Source of the DNA: Stichopus chloronotus
Taxonomy: Eukaryota > Echinodermata > Holothuroidea > Aspidochirotida > Stichopodidae
Direction: 5' to 3'
DNA length: 64,000 bases
Assembly (NCBI GenBank): GCA_021234535.1
Contig: CM037837.1
Coordinates: forward strand, 8,861,218 to 8,925,217
Position 1 is the stretch's first letter, and each line of letters starts with the position of its first letter. The notes below the pieces were generated by a model. It saw nothing but the letters and a program-made list of their open reading frames with translations, had not been told where the DNA came from and made no database searches. This document shows, piece by piece, positions 49,801 to 60,474 of the stretch. The position numbers and the translations under genes were made by a program.

Positions 49801-52800
49801 ACTCTCATCGTGATTGTGTAGCTTAACTTTGGGCTGGTTTGTACATAGGAAAACATGCATTGCCGTATGTGCAACTTTGCTGTTATTATTACTGCAACAA
49901 TAACAGTAAAGGTGTTTCATAAAACAAATAATGAATGTTTTCCATTTGAGTTTGCTGTTAATAGAACATCCAAGTTAACAACTCACAAAATTAAAAATTG
50001 CAAATTCATACTGTATGATGCTGTGACATATTATGGGTACTGTAAATGGTATTGTACAGTGACCAATGATATGATGCATGGTGCAACTGTGGTGTAGGTA
50101 CAGAATGGTACATTGGTGCAGTATGATATGGTATGATACTGTGCAGGTCAAACAGTGTGGTGTGGTCTGTGTGGTTTATGTTTGACGGTGAGGTGAGTTT
50201 GAACCCCTTCCCTGAAACACTTTCCCGATGATCACTTAGCGATCGCTCATGTGGCTGTCACCCTCTCCTGTGGAGAATATTGTTGGCGTGACGATTAATT
50301 ACTCATTTATATTTGTCTCAACTTAACATACAAATAACCATTCCAACATACTGTAAAGAAACCAATTGGTACCGATATGTAACTGTTGTTGGGGTCTTAT
50401 TTCTAGACTTAATGCTTGTGGAAGTTTTTATGTGAAGCTATTGATTAACTTGATTTTAGTGTTGAAGTTGCATTTGTTCAGGTTAACACCATTGTCTGCC
50501 ACTGTATCAATTTGTTTTGTTTTGAGTCAACCAGCTATGTAACAAAAATGCTTTCATGCTTTTGAGTAAGGGTGGCTGACCGAACAAAATGTGCCAGCAA
50601 TAAAAACATATTCCTGATTGTCCTAACGACAGAAACAATTGTACCATTGAAGTGGAGAGCATTGAATCTCCTGCACTTATTACTCATGCTGCCCTGCTGG
50701 AACAATCCAACAGAACAGGAAACTAAAAATAAATTCACCCTGGGCAGCAGAAGTAATAAGCACTGAAAGATATGCAAACTGATATGGTCATTGTGATATC
50801 CTAAAAATTATCTTTTGACTGTGGCCCCACTTTTTTGGGAGGGGGGACACAGACCTGATGTCCTGATTCATTGAATTACCTTTATAATTTCATTAAGCTA
50901 ACAGTGGAGTAGAATAAAGTGATTCTTTCACATAGTAGAATATTCCAGGTGGTCTCCAAACTCCTGTGACAGATGAGGAATAATCAATAAATTATCATAC
51001 AAGACACATTCCCATAGAAACCACATAAACATGGTCCAGAAAAATATGGAAAATTGCATTAATGCATTCTAAACTAGATAACAGTTGAGAAAGACTCACA
51101 CAGAATTCAGAATCATAGCATGATGATGTGAAAGTTGCACAATTGCTCTCTTATCACTGTGCAAGCTCTTCTATTTCATCGGTCAGCCTATTAAAAAATG
51201 TTGGTGCTTCCAAACGATCCATAATCTATTCATGAAGACTTGAAACACATTAGGAGTTGTTGCCATACTGTTTCACATAATGGATTCTAGGAGATGTTTT
51301 TAACATGGTAACTATTTTACTGCATGAACTCATATCTTAATTTTTGCTTTGTCTGCACAGGACTGATAGATGAAGAAGAAGCAGATGATGGTGATGATGA
51401 TGATGGAATTCCCAACCAGGGGGGAGTCTCCTCCAGTCCCATGTATGATAGCTCCTCCAGTCAGTACCCAGATGACAAGAGGTGGCAACTCAACTATCAA
51501 GAGGCAGCAATTTATCTTCAAGAGGGTGAAAACAATAACAGATTTGACACCCATCCTAGTAACCGAAGTGCCTTGCCTGCTTATCTACTTGTTCATAATG
51601 TCTACTTCTTTTGTATCGATTTAGCTGCATCAATCCTGTTAATGAGTCTTGCCCTTATAGAGAACCCTGCTGTACCTGTCATCGAAGCTGACGAACTGGT
51701 GAGCGCTTTGAGTTTTTCTTTGAGTAATTTTTGAAAATAATTTAATTGGGACCACAGTGAGCATGTAGTAAATTCAGTAAAACAAGTTTCCTAAATAGCA
51801 TTTTGTATTCAATGTCAGTGATGCAGTTAGTAGTAATAACATGGTCCTCTGTATTACAGTATGTAAATTTATAATATTGTCACAGTCACTTTGCAAAACA
51901 TTGAAACCTGAGGGGGAGGAATTTTCAAACATTTTGAGGCATCTACTGAATATTCAAAGTACATGAAATGTTGCACAGATTGTGGCTTCTCCTTTTATGC
52001 CCTGATTCATATTTCAGTCGGTAAAACATTCAAATTGCTTTTGTGTCTTGTTTCAGATACATGCCCCTCTGGAGCTATTTGCCTTGAGCCTGATTGCTAT
52101 TGGCATCGGCATGAAGATGCGGTGGCTTGGCTTAAAATCGTTCATGAAGCACAAACGAACAGCTATAAAGGTAAATGTCACAAACCAGATGTTAACATGA
52201 GTAATATTAACTTAGGACCCAGGCACTGATCAAATGGTTGTGTAGAAAGAGGTGTTTGCATAGGGTACATGGGTACCCCACTGTAGACACTGGGACCCAG
52301 TTCTGAAATTGTATGTGTAACAAACAAAAAGACCTTTCATTGTTCCTTTTTCCTAAGAACACTCTGGTCATGCTGGTGCATAGGATACGTTGTGTTGTAT
52401 TAATGTGCAAAGTAAAATGTCATATTATGACTTCATATCCACGTGAAAGTATTTTTTGGGTACCCAGGTACTTAGACCCAACCAGTACCCGGGTTTGAAT
52501 TTTGGACCTGGTGCAAACAGTGTTGGAGAGAATGAATAACTTGAGTTGACAGTGATAAAATTTGACATTAGACTACAGTTGATCAAATTTAAATTTTTTC
52601 CCTACTATAGCTGACTAGTGGTATAATTGTGTTGCTATGTAGTACAGAAATCTGTCTTGGGCAAACTGAGTGCCAGCATGACCATCTAAGCATAGCGCCA
52701 TCACTGGTTGGTTTAAAGTGCACAAAAAATACTTTTGATTCCACATACCCCCAGATTGCAAGAAATGGCATTCTTCAAGTCCTTGGGGATGAATTGCAAA

Positions 52801-55800
52801 TGTCGATAATTTTGCTTTAAATTTGAATTTTAGGAACAAGTTTCTCTGGTTTGGACAGATTTACCACAGTTTCAGAACACTGGTAATTTTAAATTCCATA
52901 TATTGTACCCATCAAGAATCTGCTGCTTGAATCTTGCATTCCTGAAAAAATGTTCAGCAGTTGAAGATCATGGCTGTCACATCCTTCTTTCGTGTCTGTG
53001 TCTTCTTTACTTTACCAGCGAAAATGAAAGTGTTCCGTAGGACATCCAACTATTCTGTGTATCCTACAAAGTTAGAAATATATAATTAATTTATGATAAT
53101 TAACCTTTTTTGCATCTCTTAAGGGTAAATCTCCACAGACGTTGCATTCTTTGCGCGTACCTATCGTTCTTGCTGTTGTTCCTTGTGTCTTACCGTTTTG
53201 GTCGGCAGGCTGTTGTCCTCCTCATCATGTACGTGGAAGCCATCGTAGTCATCATCCGACAGCAGAGTCACTTCCGCGTCACCAGGGCACTGAGATCTTT
53301 CTTCTTCATTGATTGCCACTATTGTCAAGGGGTTCGAAGGTCAGCACTTTACACATCCATAACAATTTAAATCACGAAGCAGGATGTGCTGTTTGATAAA
53401 AAAAAAAATTGGCCTTTTTTGTTGATCTTTTTATCTTTTCCTTTCATTTGATAGCAACTGGGAAACAACATCTATGCCACATTTCTTTCAGGAAATATTT
53501 CACTTTTGAGAGTATCAAGTACAGTAGAAAGATTTATTTAGTTTTTTAGCTAAAATCTTATGCTGTGGCCATTTCATGCAGAAGCTCCCATACAATTACC
53601 ACAAAAATTCTGCGAAAATTGGAATCTTTCGGAAGTTTTGGGATTTTTTTTTTATTTTTGGACACGTAGACCATTGCGTCGTACGTTTTATAGCTTTTTA
53701 CAACTTCGAGAATTTCAGCCAATTCTTGCAGTCAAAACTGCAACAGGAATAACATCACATCCTGCTAAACCTTTTCAAAATGTTGACAAGCTAAAGTTCA
53801 GTAATTAATTTACTAATAATATTATGATCATGACATTGATTTATAGTTTTTTTAATCCAAGCCTCAGTTTCTGAAGGTCATTCAAGTAACTCTTATGTGT
53901 ATTTATTTCCTGTGTGTTTGAAAGATCAAAATCAACTCTATTGATGGTGTAGCTGTAGATAGATTTGTAAGGACAGAATGCTGAAGGTGAAGATCTAACA
54001 GCCTCGCTTGGGTACATTGGTGACCTGGATGATTTTGTCATAAGACAAGGAGGCAGAAGGTTTCATGGACAGCTTGTGTCTGTAGATCATTGTGTCATGG
54101 CTGTGTGTGCTGTCTGATGTTTGCAGTCTACGTGTACAGCAGAAGCTTGCAGTTCTAGGGTAATTTACCTCCTCCCCGACTGACAATTTCCCCCAACTCT
54201 TTCCCTGACCCTAATCCTTTTCCTGAAGGAAAAGAATTACAGTAGGAATTTCCAAGGGGAGTTGTCTGAGGGGAATTCTCAGTGTTGGGAATTGTTCAGG
54301 TGAAAATTGTGCAGGTTGCCCAGGGGAAATTTTCTGAGGGAAATTTCTCCAGGGAGGAATTGTCCTGTCATGGGAGCCTCCATACAGTTTGTATGCAAAT
54401 ATAAGTGAGTGAAAATACATGGACAAAAGTTGGCAGCACTCGCATTGTGGTGTTTAATATGCAATTTTTAGCTCACACACCAAGTGTGTGAGGTATTAGA
54501 ATGAGGCTGATGTCGTCAACTTTCTTCAAAAGCCTTCTCTTTCTTCATTTTTTTAGATATTTGTCTGAAATTTTTTCAGTGTGTTTTTTGGGATAGACGT
54601 AATTTTTTCCACCTAATTACATTTTGACTGGCTTAATTTATAGGTGAGTTGCAATGTAATTTTTGGAGGAAAATCTGGTTTTTGGTTGCTTTTTTGCACA
54701 TGGCACTCTCATTGAATGGGTTTAGCTGGAGAGTTATTCTGTGGTCACTCTAGTAAACAATAATCAAATGTTACGGTTGGGCTGGCCAGCCTATCTGCCC
54801 TGTGGGTCATCAAGTCCAGTGGAACTCTCACCTATCGATATCACATTCCGATACTAGTAAATTGGCGTGCAAATTAAGTTAGTGAAGCATGTGGCTGAGT
54901 GATCATCGTAAACTTTTAAGATAGGTTGATAAACAGAGTTGATTTGTAGCATCATCAACACTGCAGTGTTTTTACAATGTGTCCTTTGACTTGGATTATC
55001 TTATTACTGCCCATAGTAAAGTTTGAATATGTACAGAGAACAGCAACAAAAAGAAAAAAAAAAAGCTTCTACAACACTCAAGCATACAAACCATGTACAT
55101 TGTAATTTTACAACCATGGCAAAAATCTAGTCCAGTGCACATTTCAATTTAGGTCCAGCCAAAGCCAGCTCTGACAGGATCTAACATTATTCCTTGCATC
55201 CTTACATATTACACAGCCTAAAGTAGATTTAACCTTCTCTACAGACCATAGCTGGTACACCTTATACCATTTTTCAACGTCACATGTCGAAATTAATACA
55301 CTGCACTGGCATATGATAATGTCATAGGCTCGATAGTGTGTCAACTAGATACTTTTTGCATGTAACGTTTTGTCACCTTCCAAGTACTGTACTTTCATTT
55401 TGCAATGCCACAAATAAAGATAACCTCTACTTAGTTCAGTGACTGCCCGAAGTTTCGACACCCCTATGTTCTGACACACTTATGTTTTGACATGTACAGT
55501 ACACTTAAATTCAGCGGCTGATCATTGCATCATTATTACGCCGGGCATCATAGCTGGGACTCAAAATGGTGCCTGATGTTATGACTCTGTTGCAACATAT
55601 GGGTGTCAGAACATGGGGTGTGGGAAGAAAAGTGTGTCAGAACATAGGGCTACGACCCTCAGTTCAATTTTGTGAGCCACAGCAGCATTGCTGCACTAGT
55701 AGATATTCTAAAGGAAATCTGAATTTAACACTGATTTGGTTATCTAAAGGTTCAACCACCTCCTAAAACCTGGTTTTTATTTTGAAATTTCAAGCATCAA

Positions 55801-58800
55801 GAATGCCAGGATTACCACTAAAGATGTTTGTGACTGCATTAGTTTTACAATCACTTTGTCATATATTTTGCCTTAACAGAGCTCTTCGTCAAATATTCCA
55901 ATCCTTGCCACCAATTGTTGAAATGCTGGTCCTTTTGTTCTATTTTTTGCTGATATTTTCCATCCTAGGTGAGTTGATTACTTGTCTTTGTAGTATAAAC
56001 TAGGATTTTTACAAAAATGTCGCTTTTCATTAAAAATGTCGCTTTTCATTACTTACTTTTTGCAATGAGTTGAGATTGGTGATTCCATTGTTTTTTAAGT
56101 GACTTATTTCATATTGAAAGGCTGTAAATAGCTAATTTTATGATCTGTTTTGTGCAGATGCAGTTAACAACCTTATCACAAAATCTGCTTGTATTATAGG
56201 AATTTATGTGTCCAAGATCTAGGGACTGTTGCTTTTAGTAACTTCTTCACCGTCTTGTCAAAATTTGATAACCAGTCTGTCTCAGACTTTTTTCCTGTAT
56301 CAGGTGATTTGTTATACAAGCAAACTTGCTTTGATATGCCTTTCACCGTATAGACCTGCTAGTATAGATTACACAGCAACATGTTATCTTGAAAATGCTG
56401 AAGGTGTTATCAAAGTGTTCCTTATAGCCCAACAGGTAAGCTGTCAAATATTACATATATTGGCATGGTACCACAAATTGCTTACGTGTGTTTGTGTATG
56501 TATGTTTGTGTGTGTTTGTGTATGTATGTTTGTGTGTGTATCATTGCTTATTCCATCATACTGTAGTTCTAATAGGTGCTTTTGCACAATGAAGAGTTGT
56601 TGTTTGAAATACTTCACAACCTTTTTGTCAATAAATGAGCATTAACCCAGAAGCGGGTGGTATATCATATTTGTTATATCTGTTCTCATCAGGTTTTTAC
56701 TTATTTGCCAAGACTGAGAAAGACCAGTACTTCCGGACGATGGGTGACAGTTTCATTAATCTATTTATTCTTCAGACTACTGCCAAGTAAGCTCAGCAGT
56801 GATCTTCTTACTGTTATTGATGACAAGAATGAGTCCTGGCTTTTGAGTGATTCTGTTGTCATGTGGAGGTTACTGCAGAATGCTTTTGTTTATAACTGAC
56901 TTTAAAAATGGAAGGTCTCGGAATAGAATTTGAAAAGGGAGGGGGACAAATATACCCGAAAAAGGGCACTGTCTGCATTTTTGATCCCTTTCCAAAGGCA
57001 GGCAAGGAATCCATGCAATGTTGACCGCATATGTATGTGTGTGTGTGTGTATGGCTTGTAAACACAGTATCTCAACAAAGGAATGGTGCTTGAACTTAAA
57101 AGTTGGTATGTTGGTAGTCCATCATGTGTAAATGATCCCTATTGTATTTCATGTAGGTCAAAGGTCACTTGAGGTCACCAGCTCTTAAAGTAGGGAAACA
57201 TATTAAGGGAGGTATCTCAGCAACTGAATGTAGCTGGTACTTCAAACTTCAAACGTCATTAGTAGCAACTGACAAGAAAATGATGTCTGCCATTTTCTAA
57301 GGTCAAAGGTCATGTGAGGTCAATAGAGGACATTGTATGAAAACTTTGTAAACATGGTATCTCAAGAAGGGAAAGATGCTTGAACTTCAGACTTGGTGTG
57401 TTGGTAGTCCATTGGTAGTAGATGATCCTTATTGTTTTTCATGGAGGTCAAAGGTCGTTTGAGGTCACTGAGTAGTAAGGAAGCCTATTGAGGGAGATAT
57501 CTCAGCAACTAAATCTTGCTGGAAGTTCAAATTACTGTCATTGGTAGCACCTAATGAGTAGATGGTGTACGTCATTTTTTATGAACAGGGTTTCCCCTGG
57601 TACTTAATTACTAAGGCGGCCACCTCGCAACTTTTTAAGACCGCCTCGCCAAAAAGTGCCATGATTACCGCCTCACATGTTTATATCCAGGGCTGGAAAA
57701 AGTCGGGAAGCCGGAGGCTCCTTCCAGTGAAATTTTGCGTCTCGTGGGAAATCCGTGGACATATCGCAACCCACAGAAATACAAAAATGAACGCATATTT
57801 CTATGTCCAAAATCCTTCACGAAACCAATAGTCTGCTTCTTCAAACCTTTAGTCTAAACATTTTAAAGTGACTAGGATCAAGGAAAAAAACAATAAAAGA
57901 AAAATTTCAGTGCACCTTGAAAAACTAGCTGAAACCTGCAACTGTACAAAATTTCACTTGTTCCCTGTAATACGGAAATATGAATTGTTAAGGTGGTTAG
58001 GCTATTGGATATACACCCACTGCATTAGGATATCCTCACTTAAATTTTCGGAAGGCTGCAGACGATCTTATGTGATTCTTTTCACGAAACTTTTAGGGAT
58101 ATTTCAACTTCAAAAATGTATGTAATACAGTTTACTCTACATGACATGTGCAACATTTCATAGACCGTTTTGATTTTGAAGCAATACCAATGATTTTTTT
58201 CTGATCAAACTTTCGTTTTTTCACCCGATACAATAACATTTTCAACTTAAAGAGTTGAAATTTAGCATGATTCGGACACGTCTAAAACGCTAAAATCACT
58301 GAGATTCCGCGTGCAAAGCACCCAGAAACGGGACCCCTACCAGGATCGTCCATGGACCCCACAAGAGGCCCTATGGCGGGCCCATTGACCCCACGCTGGT
58401 ATGACGATTGCTTCGCTATCGAATGATACGGTACCACGTTAGGTGCGGAAATCCGACTATATTGTAAATAGCCTCCCGGGAAATGTACACTTTTTCCAGC
58501 CCTGTTTATACATGGTCAAAATCCTAGAATCACCCATTTTTCGAGAACCTACGAAGTACGGATTTGAACCCAAAATTCATGGTGGTATCAAGTAATATAC
58601 CCTTACCGCCCCATACTCTGAAAAACCCAGGGAAACCCTGATGAAGGTCAAAGGTCATAAGAGGTCAATAGAAGACATAGTGTGACAACCTTGAAAACAC
58701 AGAATCTCGAGAAGATAAAGGTACTTGAACTTCAAAGTTGGTGTGTTGGTGGTCAAGTGTGAGTACATAATCCCTCTTGTTCTTATAGTATGAAAACCTG

Positions 58801-60474
58801 TTAAGGAAGATATCTCAGCTACTGAATTCAGCTAGAACTTCAAAGTGTCAACATTGTTAGTACTGAACATGATGATCAGATGATGTCTGTCTTTCGAATT
58901 GCCCCATGGGAGACTTGTTATCACTGTAATGTGACATGAAATGATTGTAATATGTTCTACCATTCCAAAGATCTGTCCTGGGTTCAAAAGCCCAACATGT
59001 GATACTTTGATAGTTTTACATGTCCTGTGTGTGAACATACGAAGAGGTAAATGTCACTCATATTAAGAAAGTAATGCATATTTCTTTCCTATTGAACACT
59101 TGCCAAACTGTAGATCTATGTTTAATAGCAGAGATTGTCGACTATTTTAGATGGTTGTGATATGTCCCAGTTTGATACTGTTCATGTTTTCCAGGGTTAC
59201 AGTACAGTACGTCAGACCTTTTTGTGATTCTCCTCTCTTACGTTAATATGAACCATTCGTCAAGTCAAAGCAAATGTGATGAAAGCACAATGGATGTTTT
59301 ACACCATTTGTTTAACCAACAGAGATCTGGTACAAAATTTATCAAAATGTTGCGTTCATCACGACTGGTTGTCAGGGACACCGAACTATGTAAATAAACT
59401 TGGCTTCTGGATGAGAGTACTCATCGATTGTTTAAAATGAATCACTCGTTACCGGTAGAAAATAATACCAACGAAAAGAAAAAAAATATTTGAAGTTGAT
59501 GTGCATGGTTGCTTTTTGATTTATTTTCATTCTTTGTGCTTGCTGTTTACACCACACAGTTACCCTGATGTCATGATGCCCGCCTATCACAGTTCAAGAT
59601 GGTCGGCCCTCTTCTTCATCATCTTTTTAATTTTAGAGCTCTATTTTCTTACAAATGTCGTAAGTCTTTCTCGTATTTTTTTTTATGAAATTAAAAAAAG
59701 TGTCCTCAGACATTTATGCTGTACTGCATGTTCTGAAGATTTTCTTCCGTGGTATCATTTTATCTCCCTATTAGACATCTCTCTCTTTTGCTTGTTGAGT
59801 TTGTTTATCTGCATTATCATCACTTTTTCTGTGTGAACAATATTTACAAAGTAATGTAATGCGATTCGTGATATTCATGAAGTAAGGGTTTTAGGAAGAA
59901 GCTCATATGGACGGATACTTCATTCCATTGCAATTCAAAATACCATGCATATTACAGGGTTCTTGCAAGAACTGGAAAAGTCATGAAAATTTGGAAAATT
60001 ATTTTAAGGTCTGGAAAAGTTTTGAAAATCGAATGAATTCCGTGAAGTCCTGGAGGAGTCGAGAAAATTGTCACAAAGTGATATTTTTCCTTTCTCATTC
60101 ATAATATCAACACGTATTCTCACCAGTTCTATAAACATATGTTTTTATCACCACCTATTATTGTTTTGGTTTTTATTATTGTGGTTGAAAACTTTGTGCA
60201 AAAAGTAAGGAGGAAAGTCATGGCAATTCCTGATTTTGTCCTGCGAAAGTCACAAAAATTGATTTTCTAGAAAGTGTGGCAACTCTGGTATTTGGTATGC
60301 ATTAGTCTCTGTTTTAACTCAATTTCATTCAATATTTTCACTTGGCACGTTCTCCAGCTTCTGGCAGTAGTTTACAACACATTCACAGACGTCGAAAAAG
60401 AGAAGTTTAAAAGGCTTTACTTACACAAAAGACTCGGGGCTTCCATGGCATTCAGACGACTTTGCAGTAGAAAG
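46857..60474 (+). CDS. TPCN1: TPCN1, two-pore channel 1, exons 1-8 (N-terminal half; gene continues past the window)
   Basis: Joined exons are 46857-46878, 51361-51698, 52057-52170, 53209-53339, 55880-55968, 56693-56786, 59560-59659 and 60358-60474. They total 1,005 nt (335 codons) with consistent phases and GT-AG borders. They encode the acidic N terminus, the [16 protein letters not shown] block (51-66) typical of TPC1, S1 (about 86-107), S2 (122-142), S3 (159-174), S4 with RVTRALR (181-187), the S4-S5 linker [13 protein letters not shown] (201-213), S5 (214-231), pore helix and filter TTAN (260-263), S6 (277-303) and the start of the inter-repeat linker. In the family, TPC1 is an endolysosomal cation channel gated by PI(3,5)P2 and linked to NAADP-evoked calcium release, an idea developed partly in sea urchin eggs. 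TPC1 rather than TPC2/TPC3 is chosen from the N-terminal block and filter region. The EF-hand-like linker and second repeat are not in the window. Confidence 0.95.
46879..51360 (+). other. TPC1 intron 1, rich in TACTGTA/TACAGTA
   Basis: 4.5-kb intron without transposon signatures that I recognise. TACTGTA and its complement TACAGTA recur unusually often, especially at 48,170-50,060. Confidence 0.65.
51361..51698 (+). CDS. TPCN1: TPC1 exon 2, residues 8 (part) to 120: acidic N terminus, conserved block and S1
   Basis: 338 nt, acceptor TCTGCACAG, donor GTGAGC. It encodes an acidic run ([13 protein letters not shown]), a Ser-rich segment, the invariant [15 protein letters not shown] block and S1 (about 86-107), ending [13 protein letters not shown]. 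Human TPC1 has EAPAVPAL at the same place. The frame stays open past the donor for 12 codons, which is not coding. Confidence 0.95.
52057..52170 (+). CDS. TPCN1: TPC1 exon 3, residues 121-158: S2
   Basis: 114 nt, phase 0 at both ends, acceptor TTGTTTCAG, donor GTAAAT. It encodes [20 protein letters not shown] and then [18 protein letters not shown]. Human TPC1 has [20 protein letters not shown] in this position. Confidence 0.95.
53209..53339 (+). CDS. TPCN1: TPC1 exon 4, residues 159-202 (part): S3 and S4
   Basis: 131 nt, acceptor GTCGGCAG after a long pyrimidine tract, donor GTCAGC. It encodes S3 with [14 protein letters not shown] and S4 with [14 protein letters not shown], then CHYCQGVR. 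It ends with AG, the first two bases of Arg202. The sparse arginines in S4 fit TPC1 domain I, which is not the main voltage sensor (that is domain II). Confidence 0.94.
53340..55879 (+). other. TPC1 intron 4
   Basis: 2.5 kb. Contains the hairpin at 54472-54492 and an imperfect cluster of GGGGAATT/GAATTGT words at 54240-54365. No coding exon found. Confidence 0.6.
54472..54492. repeat. Perfect hairpin at a likely repeat-element end
   Basis: CTCACACAC, loop CAA, GTGTGTGAG: 9-bp perfect arms. The following sequence (GGTATTAGAATGAGGCTGATG, then GTCGTCAACTTTCTTC) resembles the start of abundant hairpin-headed repeats that I associate with invertebrate genomes. The element's other end is not identified. 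Confidence 0.4.
55880..55968 (+). CDS. TPCN1: TPC1 exon 5, residues 202 (part) to 232 (part): S4-S5 linker and S5
   Basis: 89 nt, acceptor TGCCTTAACAG, donor GTGAGT. It encodes [20 protein letters not shown] and the rest of S5 ending LLIFSIL, plus one base of Gly232. [10 protein letters not shown] is identical to the human protein by recall. Confidence 0.95.
56304..56435 (+). other. Exon-like 132-nt segment in TPC1 intron 5, possible poison exon
   Basis: It is bounded by a strong acceptor (TTTTTTCCTGTATCAG) and a strong donor (CAACAG|GTAAGC). Read in the TPC1 phase it reaches TAG at 56351-56353, so inclusion would truncate the channel. Read in its own phase 0 it is fully open (44 codons) but resembles nothing I know. 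Confidence 0.3.
56693..56786 (+). CDS. TPCN1: TPC1 exon 6, residues 232 (part) to 263 (part): pore helix and filter I
   Basis: 94 nt, acceptor CTCATCAG, donor GTAAGC. It encodes [20 protein letters not shown] then [10 protein letters not shown], and AA of Asn263. The TTAN signature is the domain I selectivity filter of TPCs. Length between S5 and filter equals human TPC1. The exon is too short to show as an open frame and was found by phase and homology. Confidence 0.93.
56985..57585 (+). repeat. Repeat A array 2, left part
   Basis: It begins with a 'caaggaatccatgc' module and an uninterrupted TG tract with no repeat B. DR1 motifs lie at 57155 and 57300 (perfect) and 57445 (last base G), spaced exactly 145 bp. 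The array is broken at 57586 by a transposon and resumes at 58641. Confidence 0.85.
57586..58640. mobile_element. Small inverted-repeat DNA element (~230 bp without its insert) in repeat A
   Basis: The ends are CAGGGTTTCCCCTGG and, inverted, CAGGGTTTCCCTGGG. It is flanked by ATGAA duplications (57581-57585 and 58641-58645). It carries no transposase. The CAGGG ends are hAT-like, but a 5-bp duplication is shorter than the usual 8 bp of hAT, so the superfamily is open. Confidence 0.8.
57688..58504. mobile_element. Nested 817-bp non-autonomous element, hAT-like
   Basis: The ends are perfect 16-bp inverted repeats CAGGGCTGGAAAAAGT and ACTTTTTCCAGCCCTG. The flanking 8-mers TTTATATC and TTTATACA agree at 6 of 8 positions, as expected for an old 8-bp hAT duplication. 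No transposase frame is present. It lies entirely inside the 57586-58640 element. Confidence 0.75.
58641..58900 (+). repeat. Repeat A array 2, right part
   Basis: It continues with a perfect DR1 at 58645-58657. If the 1,055-bp insertion and one 5-bp duplication are removed, this motif falls 140 bp after the one at 57445, so both parts are one original array. Confidence 0.85.
59560..59659 (+). CDS. TPCN1: TPC1 exon 7, residues 263 (part) to 296: S6
   Basis: 100 nt, acceptor ACACCACACAG, donor GTAAGT. It starts with T to complete Asn263 and encodes [19 protein letters not shown] and the rest of S6, ending [14 protein letters not shown] is a TPC1 hallmark after the filter. The preceding intron carries the nested transposons. 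Confidence 0.94.
60358..60474 (+). CDS. TPCN1: TPC1 exon 8, residues 297-335: end of S6 and start of cytosolic linker
   Basis: 117 nt, phase 0, acceptor GTTCTCCAG, donor GTAATG. It encodes [20 protein letters not shown] then [19 protein letters not shown]. The human protein has LLAVVFDTFNDIEKRKFKSL here. K312 aligns without gaps to the Lys331 that I recall as a PI(3,5)P2 contact in mouse TPC1. Confidence 0.94.

Noticed and set aside
52260..52500. Cluster of GGGTACC/ACCCAG words in TPC1 intron 3
   Set aside because: Several imperfect palindromic words, but no consistent unit or element boundary could be defined.
56211..56222. Acceptor followed by GIYVSKI-stop in the TPC1 phase, resembling the start of exon 6 (GFYLFAKT)
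   Set aside because: Only a few residues agree and a stop follows at once; the true exon 6 at 56693 fits length, phase and filter sequence.
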